From an uncultured Clostridia bacterium (GTDB lineage Bacteria > Bacillota > Clostridia > TANB77 > CAG-508), in NCBI GenBank assembly GCA_947627295.1, contig CANQVJ010000007.1, positions 1-64,000 of the forward strand: a stretch of DNA of 64,000 nucleotides, written 5' to 3'. Of this stretch, positions 34,920 to 43,030 are shown piece after piece (position 1 is the first letter of the stretch; each line of letters begins with the position of its first letter). The position numbers were made by a program, and so were the translations under genes. The notes below the pieces were generated by a model, which saw nothing but the letters and a program-made list of their open reading frames with translations, ran no database searches and had not been told where the DNA came from.

Positions 34920-36461
34920 TTAATCTATTATATTAAATGGTATATCATTGTCTTTTGCAATTTGCTGTATAGCACTTGCAGCACTCTTTTTTTCTTTGGT
35001 TACTTTTTCCTTTGATTCAGGCTCTATGTACTTGATTTCCATGACTTTACCCAGTTTCATAGAAATTGTATCTGCTAGTATTTTTTTGTTTTCTAATTTG
35101 TTTAAAACTGATTTTCCAAATGGGTTAATTTCATTTGGAAAATATATTCCAACTATCATATCATTAAGCTGCTTTGCTTTTGTTCCTGCTAAATGTGTGC
35201 ATAGAACTATTTTGCCTTTTGCTTTTAACTCTTTTATAACCTCTGGCCAAAAGTTATCTGATGTAGGTATGCTAGAAGTTTGTTTTACTGAAACATTTTG
35301 TTCTGGTTTCTTTACTTTAGGTTGTATGGCTTCTTTTTGAGGTTTAGGTTCTAGTTTTGCTTTTGGGCGAATAACTTCTACTTCTTTTTCAGCACACATC
35401 CTAATTATATTTGCTTGAAACATAATTGTTTTTTGTGTAGTAATTTTTAGTTCTCTCTCAAGCTCTGATAGCGAATATATTATTTCAATTAATTGTTCTT
35501 TTGAAATCGACTTTGCAAGCTCCTCAATTTGCTTTCTTTCATTATCACTATATGCTTCTAATATTTTTGATGTTTTATATACCAAAACATCTCTTGCATA
35601 TTTAATAATTTCCCATATGAAATTATTTAAATCTTTTCCTTCGTCTAAAACTTTTGTTGTAATTTCAAGGGCTTGGCTAACATCTTTAGTAGCTATTGCT
35701 TTAACCATACCGTAGATATATGTTATTTCAGGTATGCCAATAAGTTCTTTTATTTTTTGACTATCAATTTTATTTTCTCCGTCTTGAGTACATCTTTCTA
35801 AAATAGATAAAGCATCCCTCATTGCACCTTCTGAAAGTTCTGCTATTAATTTTAATGCATCCTCTGTATATTCAAGTTCACTTTCAGAGCAAACAATTTT
35901 TAATCTTTTAATTATGTCTGCATTTGGTATTTTCTTAAAATCAAATCTCTGGCACCTTGATAATATTGTGGCAGGTAATTTTTGAGGTTCTGTGGTTGCT
36001 AAGATAAATTTTACATGTTCAGGTGGTTCTTCTAATGTTTTTAGCAATGCATTAAAAGCACCTGAAGACAACATGTGGACCTCGTCTATTATATATACTC
36101 TGTATTTTGCTTTTGTTGGTAAAAAACTTACTTCTTCACGAATAGCTCTAATATCGTCTACACCATTGTTTGAAGCAGCATCCATTTCTACTATATCTGT
36201 TAGACTACCTTCTAAAGCACTTTTACAAATTTCACACTCATTACAAGGTTCTCCGTCTTTAGGGTTTAAGCAATTGATTGCTCTGGATAATATTTTGGCA
36301 GCAGAGGTTTTACCTGTGCCCCTTGTTCCATTAAATAAATATGCATGTCCTACCCTGTTTGCAATTATTTGATTTTTTAAAGTTCTTGTAATATGTTCTT
36401 GCCCAACCATTTCTGAAAATGTTGTTGGTCTAAAATTTCTGTAAAGAGCTGTGTATGCCAT
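34920..36461 (-). CDS. dnaX: DNA polymerase III subunits gamma/tau
   Basis: 513 aa. YRPTTF-type start (LYRNFRPTTFSEMVGQEHI), Walker A FNGTRGTGKTSAAK, zinc cysteines CLNPKDGEPCNECEIC, Walker B YIIDEVHMLS and sensor 1 ILATTEPQKLP; domain III continues to about residue 360 and a short Lys-rich tau region follows. It is the clamp-loader ATPase. Confidence 0.97.
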   Translation of the reverse strand: MAYTALYRNFRPTTFSEMVGQEHITRTLKNQIIANRVGHAYLFNGTRGTGKTSAAKILSRAINCLNPKDGEPCNECEICKSALEGSLTDIVEMDAASNNGVDDIRAIREEVSFLPTKAKYRVYIIDEVHMLSSGAFNALLKTLEEPPEHVKFILATTEPQKLPATILSRCQRFDFKKIPNADIIKRLKIVCSESELEYTEDALKLIAELSEGAMRDALSILERCTQDGENKIDSQKIKELIGIPEITYIYGMVKAIATKDVSQALEITTKVLDEGKDLNNFIWEIIKYARDVLVYKTSKILEAYSDNERKQIEELAKSISKEQLIEIIYSLSELERELKITTQKTIMFQANIIRMCAEKEVEVIRPKAKLEPKPQKEAIQPKVKKPEQNVSVKQTSSIPTSDNFWPEVIKELKAKGKIVLCTHLAGTKAKQLNDMIVGIYFPNEINPFGKSVLNKLENKKILADTISMKLGKVMEIKYIEPESKEKVTKEKKSAASAIQQIAKDNDIPFNIID

Positions 36462-36489
36462 ACTTCACATCTCCTTTATCTTTAAATAT

Positions 36490-36612
36490 AAGTTTGATTC
36501 CTCTATGGAAAGTAACTCCACATAGAGGAGTTCTATTTATTGCTGCTTCCTTCCGGACCTGACAAGATTCATAGTTCTCTATTGGCATTACTCTCCATAC
36601 AAGAATCAAACT
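36490..36612 (-). ncRNA. ffs: Signal recognition particle RNA, small bacterial type
   Basis: On the minus strand the conserved apical domain GTCAGGTCCGGAAGGAAGCA lies near 36545-36565, including the asymmetric-loop GGAAGCAGC and the GGAA tetraloop region. The ends GTTTGATTC (36492-36500) and GAATCAAAC (36603-36611) pair to close the long hairpin. Its position between tadA and dnaX is conserved in Firmicutes. The exact ends are estimated. Confidence 0.93.
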
Positions 36613-36630
36613 TACCTTTTGTATTATATA

Positions 36631-37419
36631 TCAATTTCTTTTAAAAATCAACTGGTTTTTATTAATTATTTGTTCTGTGGCTGTACCTTGTTTTACAACA
36701 CCACTAGCTGGTACCTTCGTTTCAACTGTTGTGTTAAAAGATGTTCCTGAAATTAATTTAATTGTCATATCAAATTTTATTTTTGCCTGTAAATCTTCTT
36801 CGTTTACCTGTATTTTTTGTAGAAGTTGGCTATAATCAAGCTCTTCTTCAGTAGGCGTATATTTTTCAATATCTTTATTTGTATATCTAAAATATATTAA
36901 ATCTCCTTGGTTTGACATTTGCATTTTCTTAACATCTGATTTTGGTGAACCTAAGTATTCTATTTTTCGAGTTTCATTTGTTTCTATATTTCTAAATAAC
37001 TCTTTTTCAGATTCTGAATCTGGTTTATATATTTTTTCTTGCCCTTTAGAGCTTACTCTTTCAATACTAAAGTTTTCAATTGTAACAGATTCAATGGCTT
37101 GCTGTTTTCTACTTTTGTAGTTTTCATTTTTTTCAATGTAAATGTAGAAATCATTATTTTGACTGATATTTACATCCCACACATTTACTGGTTGGTTTTG
37201 TTCGTTTTGAACTTGATTAACTGAGCTTTCTCCAGCAACAGAACTTATTAAATCTATTTTTGAAACTTCAAAGGGCATTTCCTTTTCACCCTCTACATCA
37301 TAAAGTGAAATTTTGTAATATGCAACATAAATTAAGGCAGCTATTATTAGCAATATTATACATATGTGAAATGTTTTTGTTTTTACAATTTTTCTTAGCC
37401 ACAATCTTAATTTTTTCAT
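36631..37419 (-). CDS. Membrane-anchored protein of unknown function (paralogue of 15292-16149)
   Basis: 262 aa from ATG at 37419; a GTG four codons earlier would sit on top of the ribosome site. A basic N-terminus, one membrane helix (about residues 15-37), then an extracytoplasmic domain rich in Asn, Glu and Lys. Strand-like segments FEVSKIDLISS, NVWDVNISQNNDFYIYIEKN and IESVTIENFSI correspond to those of the protein at 15292. No known domain is recognised. It separates tadA from the SRP RNA and may be co-transcribed with tadA (15-bp gap). Confidence 0.75.
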   Translation of the reverse strand: MKKLRLWLRKIVKTKTFHICIILLIIAALIYVAYYKISLYDVEGEKEMPFEVSKIDLISSVAGESSVNQVQNEQNQPVNVWDVNISQNNDFYIYIEKNENYKSRKQQAIESVTIENFSIERVSSKGQEKIYKPDSESEKELFRNIETNETRKIEYLGSPKSDVKKMQMSNQGDLIYFRYTNKDIEKYTPTEEELDYSQLLQKIQVNEEDLQAKIKFDMTIKLISGTSFNTTVETKVPASGVVKQGTATEQIINKNQLIFKRN

Positions 37420-37434
37420 TATAAATTCCACTCC

Positions 37435-37905
37435 TTATTTTGCACCACTACAATTTTTAATACGCCTTAATTCTTTGAAAAAATCTTTTAGGATTTTTTC
37501 ACAATCGCTTTGCATTATACCTGTTTCAACTTCTACCTTGTGATTAAATGTATAATCTTTAAATAAATTTAAAACGGAACCAACTGCTCCCGTTTTTTTA
37601 TCTGTTGTGCCAATATATACTTTTTTTATTCTGGAATTTAAAATTGCTCCAGCACACATTGTGCATGGTTCAAGTGTAACATACATCTCACAATCTATTA
37701 ATCTCCATGATTGCAATTTTTTGCTTGCTTTTTGAATTGCTAGGATTTCTGCATGTTTTGTAGTATCAAACTTAGTTTCCTTTTGATTATATGCTTTTGC
37801 AATTATTTCACCATTTTTTACAATTACGCAACCAACTGGTACTTCAAGTTTTTTATATGCTTTTTTTGCCTCATTTATGGCTGCTTTCATAAACTTCTCT
37901 TCCAT
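37435..37905 (-). CDS. tadA: tRNA-specific adenosine deaminase
   Basis: 156 aa from ATG at 37905; a longer frame from 37932 lacks a ribosome site. The deaminase motifs are TKHAEILAIQ (His and the proton-shuttle Glu) and TLEPCTMCAGAI (two zinc Cys). TadA converts A34 to inosine in tRNA-Arg(ACG), which then reads CGU, CGC and CGA but not CGG. This is directly relevant to the CGG avoidance and frameshift sites in this window. Confidence 0.95.
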   Translation of the reverse strand: MEEKFMKAAINEAKKAYKKLEVPVGCVIVKNGEIIAKAYNQKETKFDTTKHAEILAIQKASKKLQSWRLIDCEMYVTLEPCTMCAGAILNSRIKKVYIGTTDKKTGAVGSVLNLFKDYTFNHKVEVETGIMQSDCEKILKDFFKELRRIKNCSGAK

Positions 37906-38010
37906 AAAATCACTTCGTTTTATATTTTTCATTAATGTTATATTAAAATTTTAACCTATTATATTAATACTACATTTATTGCGTTTTGTCAATATTTTTT
38001 ATTATATAGG

Positions 38011-38052
38011 AAAAATCAACAGGTTTTTACGTATATAAAAAAGTTGATTTTT
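38011..38052 (+). terminator. Hairpin with T tail upstream of the third Rpn unit
   Basis: AAAAATCAAC (38011-38020) pairs with GTTGATTTTT (38043-38052), ending in seven T. No plus-strand gene precedes it closely, so it may be an insulator of the repeat unit. A related TATAGGAAAAATCGACAG sequence occurs near 33926. Confidence 0.4.
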
Positions 38053-38054
38053 TT

Positions 38055-38388
38055 ATAGCTGTCAAATTTCGACAGACTTTTCATTTTTACTATGTTATAA
38101 TTTCAATATGTTTAAAAATTTCCTTGAGTATTTTATCTTCAAAAATTGAATTTGTTTCAAAATTCAAATGTTCCACTTCCGGAACAAAAATCAAGAGAAA
38201 GAAAACAATAAATCAAAAACGAAAGAAGGTGATTATTTTCATTTGAAGTAATCTTATTAATCAAAAACTAAAGAAATATTGAGAAAACAAGAGAAAAAGT
38301 GAGCTAATCTCCACTCATTAGCTCTCAGAAGCATTATTTAAACATATTTGAACATTTACGAACTTTTTTGTAAATGTTATAATAGGAG
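38055..38388 (+). other. Conserved non-coding leader of the third Rpn gene
   Basis: Second copy of the leader at 1029-1359. Hairpins CTGTC/GACAG, TGTTCC/GGAACA, GATTATTT/AAGTAATC (one compensating wobble) and GAGCTAA/TTAGCTC are all kept, while the unpaired sequence around 38110-38145 differs. This pattern suggests selection on RNA or DNA structure. No gene was seen in 37906-38399 apart from this element. Confidence 0.6.
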
Positions 38389-39107
38389 AGGAGAAAAATT
38401 TGAAAAATAATATAGTAGAATTTAAAGTCAACACTGATAATATTGAATTGTTTCCCTATGACGATTGGTGTTTTAAAAATATTTTTGCTCAACCATGCAA
38501 TGAAGATTTATTAATAGACTTGTTAGAGAGTATTTTAAGAATAAAAATTTATAACATAACTGCAGACCCTGAGGTAGAAACTATAAGAGAAGAAAAAGAT
38601 AACAGGTATGGAAGGATGGACTTAAAAGCTGTTATAAATGACGGTGAATTAATAGACATAGAAATGCAAGTAAGAGATGAGCATGATATTGTAGAAAAAT
38701 CATTATTCTATTGGTCTAATTTATATTATAATAGTCTTAAAAAAAACCAAAAATTTAAAGAAGCTAAAAAGGTAAGAGCAATAAACATAATGAATTATGA
38801 TTTATTTAAAGATAATGGTCCTAATTCAGAAACAGCTATGATAAATACTCAGAAAAGAAAAACAATATTAACAGATAAATTAGAATTATATTTTATACAA
38901 TTAAAAAACCAAAAAAATAATACAAACCAAAAATTAGAAGATTGGATAAGTTTTTTAGTTCAAGATAAGGAAGGAGTTGAAAGAGCTATGGCAAGAAATG
39001 AAGCAGTAGCAAAAGCACAAAGAGAATATGTGTACTTAAAAGGAAGGAAGGCAGCACAAAGAAGAAAAGAACTAATTGAAAAAAGAAAGATTGAGGATTA
39101 TTTCTTA
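38311..39107 (+). repeat. Long direct repeat, copy B
   Basis: Matches 1-797 with a single visible mismatch, covering the promoter and about 236 codons of the Rpn-family gene, then diverging. Confidence 0.95.
38355..38383 (+). promoter_or_regulatory. Promoter with overlapping inverted repeat, third Rpn gene
   Basis: TTTACG (38355-38360), 17 nt, TATAAT (38378-38383), with the AACATTTAC/GTAAATGTT inverted repeat across it, identical to 45-73. Confidence 0.6.
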
Positions 39108-39281
39108 CAAAGAGGTGCCTACCGAGAAGGTAAAGAAGATGCACAAAAAGAATTTAAAGAAAAGGCAATAGAAGCAAAAAAAGCAATTGCTAAAAAGCTA
39201 CTTGAAGAAGGGTTATCTATTGAGAAAATTTCTAATATCACAAATCTAAGCAAAGAAGAAGTTGAGAAATTGAAAAACTAA
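38400..39281 (+). CDS. Rpn family / PD-(D/E)XK nuclease family transposase, copy B
   Basis: 293 aa from TTG. Residues 1-236 are the same as the protein at 90 (nuclease core Asp, then Glu-x-Gln). The tail is different: QRGAYREGKEDAQKEFKEKA and LEEGLSIEKISNITNLSKEE. Two near-identical nuclease domains with different tails suggest modular exchange. It is followed by dinD without an obvious terminator. Confidence 0.88.
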   Translation: MKNNIVEFKVNTDNIELFPYDDWCFKNIFAQPCNEDLLIDLLESILRIKIYNITADPEVETIREEKDNRYGRMDLKAVINDGELIDIEMQVRDEHDIVEKSLFYWSNLYYNSLKKNQKFKEAKKVRAINIMNYDLFKDNGPNSETAMINTQKRKTILTDKLELYFIQLKNQKNNTNQKLEDWISFLVQDKEGVERAMARNEAVAKAQREYVYLKGRKAAQRRKELIEKRKIEDYFLQRGAYREGKEDAQKEFKEKAIEAKKAIAKKLLEEGLSIEKISNITNLSKEEVEKLKN

Positions 39282-39306
39282 AAAAGATTAATTGCAATAA
39301 AATGTT

Positions 39307-39323
39307 GTATAATTGTATTATAC
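39307..39323 (+). promoter_or_regulatory. Palindromic operator candidate over a -10 box
   Basis: GTATAAT-TGT-ATTATAC, a perfect 7-bp inverted repeat that contains TATAAT, 15 nt upstream of the small gene at 39338. The placement suggests autoregulation of the small gene/dinD pair. No good -35 was found. Confidence 0.5.
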
Positions 39324-39337
39324 GAGGAGGTATAATT

Positions 39338-39457
39338 ATGAGTGATAGAGAAAAAGCTATTGAAATTGTGAATGATATGCCTGAAGATGCAACTTTGGAA
39401 GAAATATTTTATAAGTTGTGTGAAGTTTTTGGTTATAAGGAGAATTTAAATGAGTGA
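39338..39457 (+). CDS. Small protein upstream of dinD, 39 aa
   Basis: ATG with a strong GAGGAGG site. The acidic, helical sequence (REKAIEIVNDMPEDATLEE) resembles the short N-terminal part of antitoxin-like proteins. It overlaps the dinD start by 8 bp, so translation is coupled. I do not recognise a named family; a partner or regulator of DinD is inferred only from context. Confidence 0.65.
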   Translation: MSDREKAIEIVNDMPEDATLEEIFYKLCEVFGYKENLNE

Positions 39458-40325
39458 TAATGAATTAATAGAACAAGCAGAAAAAATATTTGAACATATA
39501 AAGCATATCGATGAAAACGGTATTGAATTTTGGTATGCTAGAGAGTTAATGGTTGCTTTAGCTTATGCTAAATGGGGCAATTTTAAAGGTGTTATTACTA
39601 AAGCTATGCAGGCTTGTGAAAATAGCAATATATCTACATTTGACCATTTTGCCGAGACCGGCAAAACGGTCCCAATGCCTTCTGGTGCAAAACCAAAAAT
39701 TGTTGAAGACTATAAGCTTTCAAGATATGCTTGCTACTTAATAGCGCAAAATGGAAGCCCCTCAAAAAAACAAATAGCTTTAGCACAAACATATTTTGCT
39801 ATTAAAACAAGACAGCAAGAATTAACTGAAGAACAATATAAACAACTTTCTGAAGATGAAAAGAGAATTTACAATAGAAATATAGCAAAAAAAAGGAATA
39901 GCTCTCTTGTCGATATAGCACAGCAAAAAGGTGTCGAAAACTTTGGCAAATTTCATAATGCTGGCTACCTTGGTCTTTACAACGAAACCGCTAGTCAAAT
40001 AAAAAACCGAAAAGGCTTAAAACCACATCAAGAAATTTTAGACTATATGGGCAATGAGGAACTTGGTGCTAATATATTCCGTATAACACAAACAGAAGCT
40101 AGATTAAAAGAAACTGAGATAAAGGACGAACATTTAGCTTGTGATACTCATAATCGTGTTGGAAAAGCAGTAAGAAAAGCTATAAAAGAAGTTGGCGGTA
40201 CTATGCCAGAAAATTTACCAACACCTGAAAAAGGAATAAAAGAATTAGAAAAAGAAAAAAAACAACGTTTAAAATTATCTACTAAAAAAGAGAATAAAAA
40301 ATTAAATAAGAAAAATAAAAAATAG
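39450..40325 (+). CDS. dinD: DNA damage-inducible protein D
   Basis: 291 aa. IDENGIEFWYARELMVALAY, ITKAMQACENSN, DYKLSRYACYLIAQNGSP, LAQTYFAIKTRQQEL and FHNAGYLGLYN match DinD (BRO-N-like N-terminal domain plus the DinD-specific C-terminus). E. coli DinD inhibits RecA strand exchange. It is coupled to a small upstream gene here, unlike the SOS-boxed E. coli gene. The C-terminus is Lys-rich low complexity. Confidence 0.9.
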   Translation: MSDNELIEQAEKIFEHIKHIDENGIEFWYARELMVALAYAKWGNFKGVITKAMQACENSNISTFDHFAETGKTVPMPSGAKPKIVEDYKLSRYACYLIAQNGSPSKKQIALAQTYFAIKTRQQELTEEQYKQLSEDEKRIYNRNIAKKRNSSLVDIAQQKGVENFGKFHNAGYLGLYNETASQIKNRKGLKPHQEILDYMGNEELGANIFRITQTEARLKETEIKDEHLACDTHNRVGKAVRKAIKEVGGTMPENLPTPEKGIKELEKEKKQRLKLSTKKENKKLNKKNKK

Positions 40326-40330
40326 ACAGC

Positions 40331-40362
40331 ACACTCGATTGCCCAATTTTGAGTGTTATTTA
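40331..40362 (+). terminator. Weak terminator after dinD
   Basis: ACACTC (40331-40336) pairs with GAGTGT (40351-40356) before TTATTTAT. The next 120 bases (40363-40482) hold no gene that I can support. Confidence 0.4.
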
Positions 40363-40482
40363 TCTTACTTGTTTTGATAAATTTAAAAATGATAAACAAT
40401 CCAAATTTCAAAAGGGGGCGATTTCGACACCTTTGTTAATGAAGCAAATTTAGTAAATCTACTGCATACTTTTAAAATATAA

Positions 40483-40524
40483 AACCAACCTAAGTACTTA
40501 ATATATAAGCAATCTAGGTTGGTT
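40483..40524 (-). terminator. Terminator of the tRNA-Arg gene
   Basis: AACCAACCTA (40483-40492) pairs with TAGGTTGGTT (40515-40524). Read leftward after the tRNA it is followed by TTATATTTT; read rightward it is followed by GTTTTTTG. Confidence 0.7.
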
Positions 40525-40530
40525 GTTTTT

Positions 40531-40608
40531 TGGTGACCCCAGAGGGACTCGAACCCCCATCGGCTGCTTAGGAGGCAGCTGTTCTATCCCGTTGAACTAT
40601 GAGGTCAC
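40531..40608 (-). tRNA. tRNA-Arg, anticodon CCU
   Basis: Full cloverleaf on the minus strand: acceptor GTGACC/GGTCAC, anticodon stem GCTGC/GCAGC around loop CTCCTAA, T loop TTCGAGT, and an encoded CCA end. Anticodon CCU reads AGG. It cannot decode CGG. No tRNA-Arg(CCG) is present in the window. Confidence 0.96.
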
Positions 40609-40667
40609 ATTGTGTTTCACACTTCTAAAACATTGTAGCACATTTTTTAGAATATTGCAAGAAATAC

Positions 40668-40696
40668 TTTACAAAATCGAAAAAATGTGGTAAAAT
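40668..40696 (+). promoter_or_regulatory. Promoter of the rpsF-ssb-rpsR operon
   Basis: TTTACA (40668-40673), 17 nt, TAAAAT (40691-40696). The 85-nt leader contains the hairpin CTCAC/GTGGG near 40740-40753; S6/S18 leaders are often autoregulatory, but I cannot show the known binding motif here. Confidence 0.65.
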
Positions 40697-40780
40697 AGTA
40701 AGCGTTTTAAGGATAGAATTAACTATTTTTAAATCTCTACTCACTTTAGTGGGTTATTAGTCCAAAGGGAGGTGAAAATA

Positions 40781-41065
40781 ATGAATAAATACGAAAGTAT
40801 AATCATTGTTAATCCAAATGTAGATGAAGCAGGTCTTAAAGAACTTGAAGAAAAATTTACAGGATTAATTAATGAAAATGGAAAAGTTGAATCTGTTGAA
40901 AACATGGGTAAAAAGAAATTAGCTTATGATATTAAGAAAAACAAAGAAGGTATTTATATACTTTTCAACTTTGAAGCTCAACCAGATTCAATTACTGAAC
41001 TTGAAAGAGTTTACAGAATCACAGATGATATACTAAAATTCATAACAGTTAGAAAAGAAGATTAG
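40781..41065 (+). CDS. rpsF: Ribosomal protein S6
   Basis: 94 aa from ATG at 40781 with GGGAGGTGA upstream. YESIIIVNPNVDEAGLKELEEK, GKKKLAYDIKKNKEGIYILF and LERVYRITDDILKFITVR are standard S6 motifs. First gene of rpsF-ssb-rpsR. Confidence 0.97.
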   Translation: MNKYESIIIVNPNVDEAGLKELEEKFTGLINENGKVESVENMGKKKLAYDIKKNKEGIYILFNFEAQPDSITELERVYRITDDILKFITVRKED

Positions 41066-41106
41066 TATTGTCGCTGACTAATTTAAAGTAGAAAAGGGTG
41101 AATTAA

Positions 41107-41553
41107 ATGAACAAAGTAATTTTAATGGGAAGACTTACTAGAGACCCAGAAGTAAGATATACTCAAACAAATAACACTTTAGTTGCTTCATTTAGCTTAG
41201 CTGTTAATAGAAGATTTGCTAACCAAAATGGTGAAAGACAAGCAGATTTTATTAACATTGTTGCTTGGAGCAAAACAGGTGAATTTTGTAGTAAATACTT
41301 TAAAAAAGGTCAACAAGTAGGAATCATTGGTCGTATTCAAACAAGAAATTGGGATGATGACCAAGGTGTTAAACACTATGTAACAGAAGTTGTTGCAGAA
41401 GAAGCATATTTTGCAGATAGCAAGAGAGATGCTGGAAATGCAATGGCTGGTGCAACATTTGAAGATACTTTTGGAGCTACAGCTCCTGGTGAAAACACTA
41501 CATCTGATGTAGACGATTTTGATGTATCTTCTGATGATGATTTACCATTTTAG
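41107..41553 (+). CDS. ssb: Single-stranded DNA-binding protein
   Basis: 148 aa. The OB fold starts MNKVILMGRLTRDPEVRYTQ and continues VASFSLAVNRRF, ADFINIVAWSKTGEFC, GIIGRIQTRNWDD. The acidic tail ends DDLPF, the partner-binding tip. Located between rpsF and rpsR as in most Firmicutes. Confidence 0.97.
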   Translation: MNKVILMGRLTRDPEVRYTQTNNTLVASFSLAVNRRFANQNGERQADFINIVAWSKTGEFCSKYFKKGQQVGIIGRIQTRNWDDDQGVKHYVTEVVAEEAYFADSKRDAGNAMAGATFEDTFGATAPGENTTSDVDDFDVSSDDDLPF

Positions 41554-41576
41554 AAATTTAGGGAAGGAGTACAAAA

Positions 41577-41852
41577 ATGGCTGATAAGAGACAAAATAAA
41601 AGAAATAAAAATTATGATGATGATTATAATCCAAGATTTAGAAGACAAAGAAGAAAAGTTTGTCCACTATGCAGTGATAAAAACTTTAACTTAGATTATA
41701 AAAATGCAGATCAACTTAGAAAATTCATTAATGAAAAAGGTAAGATATTACCAAGAAGAACTACAGGTGCTTGCGCAAAACATCAAAGAGATATTACATT
41801 AGCAGTAAAAAGAGCAAGACATATAGCAATTTTACCATATACACAAAACTAA
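41577..41852 (+). CDS. rpsR: Ribosomal protein S18
   Basis: 91 aa. [39 protein letters not shown] and [13 protein letters not shown] are S18 hallmarks. It retains a CPLC pair and a third Cys, so it may be the zinc-binding (C+) form. Confidence 0.97.
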   Translation: MADKRQNKRNKNYDDDYNPRFRRQRRKVCPLCSDKNFNLDYKNADQLRKFINEKGKILPRRTTGACAKHQRDITLAVKRARHIAILPYTQN

Positions 41853-41857
41853 TATTA

Positions 41858-41887
41858 AAGAGTGTCTGAAAAAGACATTCTTTTTTT
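41858..41887 (+). terminator. Terminator of the rpsF operon
   Basis: AGAGTGTCT (41859-41867) pairs with AGACATTCT (41873-41881), followed by a T run. Confidence 0.85.
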
Positions 41888-41897
41888 GGGTTGGGGG

Positions 41898-41926
41898 TTG
41901 ATTTATTTGATTTAATATGTTAAAAT
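41898..41926 (+). promoter_or_regulatory. Promoter of the yitT-like gene
   Basis: TTGATT (41898-41903), 17 nt, TAAAAT (41921-41926). Confidence 0.6.
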
Positions 41927-41961
41927 CTTACATTGGTGATTATGAATAGGAGGAAAAGAAA

Positions 41962-42828
41962 ATGGAAGTGTTGAAGTTTATTAAAGAATCGGTAGGCACA
42001 ATAATTGCAGCTGTTATTATTGCTTTAGGAACAAGTTTATTTTTATTACCAAACCAATTGTCTTCAGGTGGATTTTCAGGTATTGCTACAATTACATATT
42101 ATTTATTTAATCTACCTATGGGTGCTGTCATTTTGATACTTAATATTCCTTTGTTTTTATTGTCTATTTTTAAAATTGGGAAAAGGTTTTTTAGTAAGGC
42201 CTTAATAGGTACTTTTTCATTATCTTATTTTATAGATTTGTTTACAAAGATACCCCCTGTTACACATGATAGGCTACTTGCGAGTATCTATGGTGGTATT
42301 TTAATTGGTATTGGAACTTCGATTTTATTTAAAATGGATTCTTCCACTGGTGGTTCGGATTTAATTACTTTTCTTGCAAAGAGTTATAATCCAAATTTCA
42401 AGAGTGGTGGACTTATGATTGCTGTTGATGCTTTAATAGTTGTGCTAAATGTGATTTTCCTTAGAGAAGTTGAAATCGGTTTGTATTCTGCAATAGCAAT
42501 TTTCTTGTCTGGAAAAATGATTGATATTATTTTTGAAGGTGTTAATTTCACGAAGCTTTTGGTTATTATTTCAGATAAGAACGAAGAAATTTCAAAGGCT
42601 ATTGGCGAAGATGTAGACCGCGGCAGCACTGGACTTAGAGGAAAAGGCATGTATAAACAAAAAGATAAACTTGTTTTACTTTGTGCTGCAGGAAGAGGAG
42701 ATATTTCAAAAATAAAAGATATTATTCGAAAAATAGACCCTCATGCTTTTGTAATTGTTGCAAATGCTAGAGAGGTTTTGGGTAGAGGATTTAGTATTGA
42801 TAAATCACATGCTGTAAAAGCTGAGTAA
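41962..42828 (+). CDS. YitT family membrane protein (DUF161 plus DUF2179)
   Basis: 288 aa with five or six membrane helices (about residues 10-185), including NQLSSGGFSGIATI and SSTGGSDLITFLAK, then a cytoplasmic DUF2179 domain (DRGSTGLRGKGMYKQKDKLVLLCAAGRGDI). The family is widespread in Firmicutes; its molecular role is not settled (possible transporter with a ligand-sensing tail). Single-gene unit. Confidence 0.9.
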   Translation: MEVLKFIKESVGTIIAAVIIALGTSLFLLPNQLSSGGFSGIATITYYLFNLPMGAVILILNIPLFLLSIFKIGKRFFSKALIGTFSLSYFIDLFTKIPPVTHDRLLASIYGGILIGIGTSILFKMDSSTGGSDLITFLAKSYNPNFKSGGLMIAVDALIVVLNVIFLREVEIGLYSAIAIFLSGKMIDIIFEGVNFTKLLVIISDKNEEISKAIGEDVDRGSTGLRGKGMYKQKDKLVLLCAAGRGDISKIKDIIRKIDPHAFVIVANAREVLGRGFSIDKSHAVKAE

Positions 42829-42843
42829 CTTACTCAGCTTTTT
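42816..42843. terminator. Shared palindromic terminator overlapping two stop codons
   Basis: AGCTGAGTAA (42819-42828) and TTACTCAGCT (42830-42839) form a 10-bp palindrome around C42829, with A and T runs outside. The stop codons of both converging genes (TAA at 42826-42828, and 42830-42832 on the minus strand) lie inside the stem. Confidence 0.85.
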
Positions 42844-43030
42844 CATATCTTTTATATTCTTGTGAGATGTCTTTTTGGTAGGCGTTTTGTATTCTTGAAA
42901 TTTCTGCATCTTGTTCTCTTAATTTGTTCATATTACTATTATATAAACCTAGCAATATTGTTGTAAAGAAGAATACTGCAATTAATACAAATAGTGTTGC
43001 TGAACCTTTTTGACTATTTAATTTCTTCAT
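42830..43030 (-). CDS. Small single-pass membrane protein, prepilin-like N-terminus
   Basis: 66 aa: NSQKGSATLFVLIAVFFFTTILLG is a Gly-Ser followed by a hydrophobic helix, as in class III/PilX-like prepilin starts, and is followed by a coiled-coil-like charged tail. It is too short for a pilin and no pilus genes are nearby, so function is unknown. It overlaps tatD by 17 bp, which supports real translation. Confidence 0.6.
   Translation of the reverse strand: MKKLNSQKGSATLFVLIAVFFFTTILLGLYNSNMNKLREQDAEISRIQNAYQKDISQEYKRYEKAE

Noticed and set aside
37906..38399. A hidden gene in the region before the third Rpn copy
   Set aside because: No ORF with a ribosome site; the sequence is the conserved leader plus an insulating hairpin.
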